Shown in pieces: positions 37,856-39,712 of a DNA stretch of 39,712 nt. Below the pieces are notes generated by a model that had not been told where the DNA came from, ran no database searches, and saw only the letters and a program-made list of their open reading frames with translations. The position numbers and the translations under genes are program-made. Where the stretch lies: the NCBI GenBank assembly GCA_024762925.1, contig JANTGM010000050.1, forward strand, positions 1 to 39,712, given 5' to 3'. How positions within the stretch are numbered: the first letter of the stretch is position 1; every line of letters starts with the position of its first letter. Source of the DNA: Kofleriaceae bacterium. GTDB lineage: Bacteria; Myxococcota_A; Polyangia; Haliangiales; Haliangiaceae.

Positions 37856-39046
37856 GTGGACGCTCGGCTCTTGGATCCCTTTGCAGGGCAACTCTTGGTG
37901 GCTTGCTCCGGCGGAGCCGATTCCCTAGCACTAGCACACCTGGCCGTTCGCGCTGCAACCGAGCAGAGCCGGCCCCTTCCCGTGATTGCCCATATCAACC
38001 ATGGCTTGCGAGCAGAGGCCAGTGCTGAGGCCGCCGCAGTTCGAGCCTTCGCCAGCACCCTTGGAGCGGTGTGCATCGTGCGTGAGGTGCGCTTGGATTC
38101 CAAGGGCGCATCGCTTGAGGCGCGAGCACGCGAGGCACGATATCGAGCGTTGGACGACTGTGCGGCCGAAGTTGGGGCGAATTGGGTTCTCTTTGCGCAC
38201 ACCCTATCGGATCAGGCCGAGACCGTGTTCATGCGCATCGTGCGCGGCACCGGTCTTGTCGGGCTCTCGGGAATGTCGCCGACCCGCGGCAAGTACGCGC
38301 GACCGCTTCTCGGCGTCACCCGAGAGGACACCGAGGCGTATTGCAAACAGCACAACCTACAATACACCCACGATCCGATGAATCGAGATCTGCGCTTCAC
38401 TCGGGTGCGAATTCGACATCGATGGCTTCCTCAATTGCGAGAGGAAAATCCGCGAATTCAAGACGCTCTCTGTGGCTTGGCGGATTCGGCCCGCGATCAC
38501 CGAGACGTACTCGACTGGGCGGCAGAGACAGCACTTCGCTCGCTCGAGACGGAAACCGGTTTGCAGCTTGGCGCGAGCTTTTCCGAGCTTCCCGACTCGT
38601 TGGCAGCCCGAGTGGTGGCTCTGTACACTGAGCGTGGGACCTCTCGGCCCCTGGAGCGCGCCCATGTGGAGGCATTGCTCAAACTCTGCCGATCGCCCAC
38701 AGGTGGATCCCGGCAGCTGAGCCTTCCCGGTGGAGAGGCAATTCGCGTGTATGACGAGCTTCGTTGGGCTGGGACGGCCGCCGCGACAAAGATCGCGGTT
38801 CCGCCTGGCTTTGCAACTCGTCGCTGGCAGTTTGGCGATCGCATGCGCCCAGCCCGGCTCAAGGGACGGTCGCGCAAGCTAAGTGATTTGTTTGCCGACG
38901 CTAAGATACCTGCCGCAGAGCGCCCAAACGCCTGGGTTGTGACCTCAGAGGAGGGGGAAATCATCTGGGCGCAGCACATTGGTCATGCACACGGCTGGAG
39001 CATTCCGGTAAGGCTCACCCGCTCTGAGGAGCAAGTCCCTGAATAA
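37856..39046 (+). CDS. tilS: tRNA(Ile)-lysidine synthase
   Basis: 396 residues. The PP-loop SGGADSLALAHL lies at about 18-29; HINHGLRAEASAEA and the ARYRAL, AHTLSDQAETVFMRI and SRKLSDLFADAKIP segments are typical of TilS, including the C-terminal domain. It makes lysidine at C34 of tRNA-Ile(CAU), needed for AUA decoding. The start is GTG at 37856. tilS-ftsH is a common gene pair, and ftsH follows 122 nt later. Confidence 0.95.
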   Translation: MDARLLDPFAGQLLVACSGGADSLALAHLAVRAATEQSRPLPVIAHINHGLRAEASAEAAAVRAFASTLGAVCIVREVRLDSKGASLEARAREARYRALDDCAAEVGANWVLFAHTLSDQAETVFMRIVRGTGLVGLSGMSPTRGKYARPLLGVTREDTEAYCKQHNLQYTHDPMNRDLRFTRVRIRHRWLPQLREENPRIQDALCGLADSARDHRDVLDWAAETALRSLETETGLQLGASFSELPDSLAARVVALYTERGTSRPLERAHVEALLKLCRSPTGGSRQLSLPGGEAIRVYDELRWAGTAAATKIAVPPGFATRRWQFGDRMRPARLKGRSRKLSDLFADAKIPAAERPNAWVVTSEEGEIIWAQHIGHAHGWSIPVRLTRSEEQVPE

Positions 39047-39061
39047 GCGGCGCAAATCCCT

Positions 39062-39101
39062 TGCCAGCGGGGCGCGAAGGAATGAAGGTAGCGCGCTGGC
39101 A
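39062..39101 (+). other. Hairpin in the tilS-ftsH gap
   Basis: TGCCAGCG (39062-39069) and CGCTGGCA (39094-39101) form a perfect 8-bp stem with a 24-nt loop. No T-run follows, so it is not a standard terminator. It could be a leader structure for ftsH or an mRNA end. The gap (122 nt) has nothing else I can name. Confidence 0.35.
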
Positions 39102-39168
39102 CTTACCTGCCAAACCACTACACTTCCGTGGCGGCCTTTCCCCGCACTAACAACTAGGTAGATTCGCT

Positions 39169-39712
39169 TTGAAACAATCCCATAAAACGATCCTTCTCTG
39201 GGTCCTATTGATCCTCATGTTCGTGAGCGTCTATCGACTCTTCACTGGCGATGGCAGCCAAGACGAAGAGAAGAGCGTCAAAGACCTGCAAGCTCTCGTC
39301 GCGAGCCCCGAGACCGCCAAGACCATCAAGAAAGTCGTTGTCCAGCCACGGGCAAACGACAGCGCCAAGTACGTTGTTCACTACCAAAGTGGCAGCGCAA
39401 AGACGGTTGTTCTTGGGCCCTACAATGGCGCAGGCAACGAGATCACGAAGGCGCTCAATGTGAATGGCGTACCGTGGACCGTTGAGCCGAAAGAGAAGAG
39501 CACGTTTTGGGAGTCGCTGATTATCTCGTGGCTTCCAATGATTTTCTTGGTCTTCATCTTTTTCTTTTTCATGAAGCAGCTGCAAGGCGGCGGTGGCAAG
39601 GCCATGAACTTCGGCAAGTCAAAGGCACGTCTTCTCACCGAGAATCAGGGAAAGATCACGTTCAAAGACGTTGCAGGCGTCGAAGAAGCCAGGGAGGAAG
39701 TCGAAGAGATTA
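39169..39712 (+). CDS. ftsH: ATP-dependent zinc metalloprotease FtsH (partial, N-terminal part)
   Basis: 181 codons before the window ends. Starting from TTG at 39169: KQSHKTILLWVLLILMFVSVYRLF (first membrane helix), a periplasmic domain of about 90 residues, then SLIISWLPMIFLVFIFFFFMKQLQ (second helix), then GGKAMNFGKSKARL and KITFKDVAGVEEAREEVEEI, which is the conserved start of the FtsH AAA domain. The Walker A and HEXXH motifs lie beyond the window. TTG is the first possible start after an in-frame TAA (39148-39150); the next ATG would cut off most of the first helix. Confidence 0.95.
   Translation, partial: MKQSHKTILLWVLLILMFVSVYRLFTGDGSQDEEKSVKDLQALVASPETAKTIKKVVVQPRANDSAKYVVHYQSGSAKTVVLGPYNGAGNEITKALNVNGVPWTVEPKEKSTFWESLIISWLPMIFLVFIFFFFMKQLQGGGGKAMNFGKSKARLLTENQGKITFKDVAGVEEAREEVEEI

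Noticed and set aside
37746-38202. Upstream extension of the DUF6178 frame
   Set aside because: It runs antisense through tilS; the family-like part begins after the ATG at 37746.

Overview
The window looks like chromosomal core-genome DNA from a GC-rich (high-50s % by eye) Gram-negative bacterium, probably of the Myxococcota / former Deltaproteobacteria. The pointers are a large Ser/Thr kinase-AAA-TPR regulator, a DUF6178 family protein, a myxobacterial-type multidomain lipid enzyme (reductase, acyl ligase, carrier protein, acyltransferase), lipoproteins, an MCE/MlaE lipid-transport pair, and compact operons with 4-nt ATGA overlaps. I see no IS element, prophage, CRISPR array or other sign of an island. 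Gene order follows housekeeping clusters.

Layout. 139-7240: a lipid operon with a LarA-like (DUF2088) protein, a ~1500-residue reductase/AMP-ligase/ACP/PlsC enzyme and an SDR epimerase. 7280-10367: pdxJ, a lipoprotein gene overlapping it, sucB and a small membrane protein. 10397-10472: tRNA-Thr(CGT) on the minus strand. 10794-15336: a Crp/Fnr regulator, alr, an MlaE-type permease and an MCE protein that seems to carry its own C-terminal beta-barrel. 15496-20920: yceD-rpmF-plsX-fabD-fabG-acpP-fabF, the usual fatty-acid cluster without fabH and with a structured leader before fabF. 20929-26715: rpiB-nrdR-ribD-ribE-ribBA-ribH-nusB, then a lone peptidase M17 N-terminal domain and a lone CheW. 26691-28035: a remnant of a 3-methyladenine glycosylase gene, an endonuclease I lipoprotein and tRNA-Leu(TAA), the last two on the minus strand. 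28115-36066: a small exported protein, a TrmA/RlmD-type RNA methyltransferase (minus), mnmA, a giant kinase regulator (minus) and rnc. 36070-39712: a DUF6178 protein (minus), tilS and the first 181 codons of ftsH.

How the parts fit. Three modules build the envelope: the fab cluster makes acyl chains, the first operon probably reduces and activates acyl groups for an unusual (possibly ether) lipid, and MlaE with the MCE protein probably moves lipid between membranes. The rib operon makes flavin, but its GTP cyclohydrolase II half looks catalytically dead. Several genes (yceD, rnc, tilS, probably alr and mnmA, and the kinase) have a promoter -10 element only 6-13 nt before the start codon, which suggests leaderless or near-leaderless mRNAs. 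In two operons an intrinsic terminator sits 21-26 nt before a start codon (the MCE gene and fabF), which suggests attenuation.

All calls are from reading the sequence. No database search was possible.
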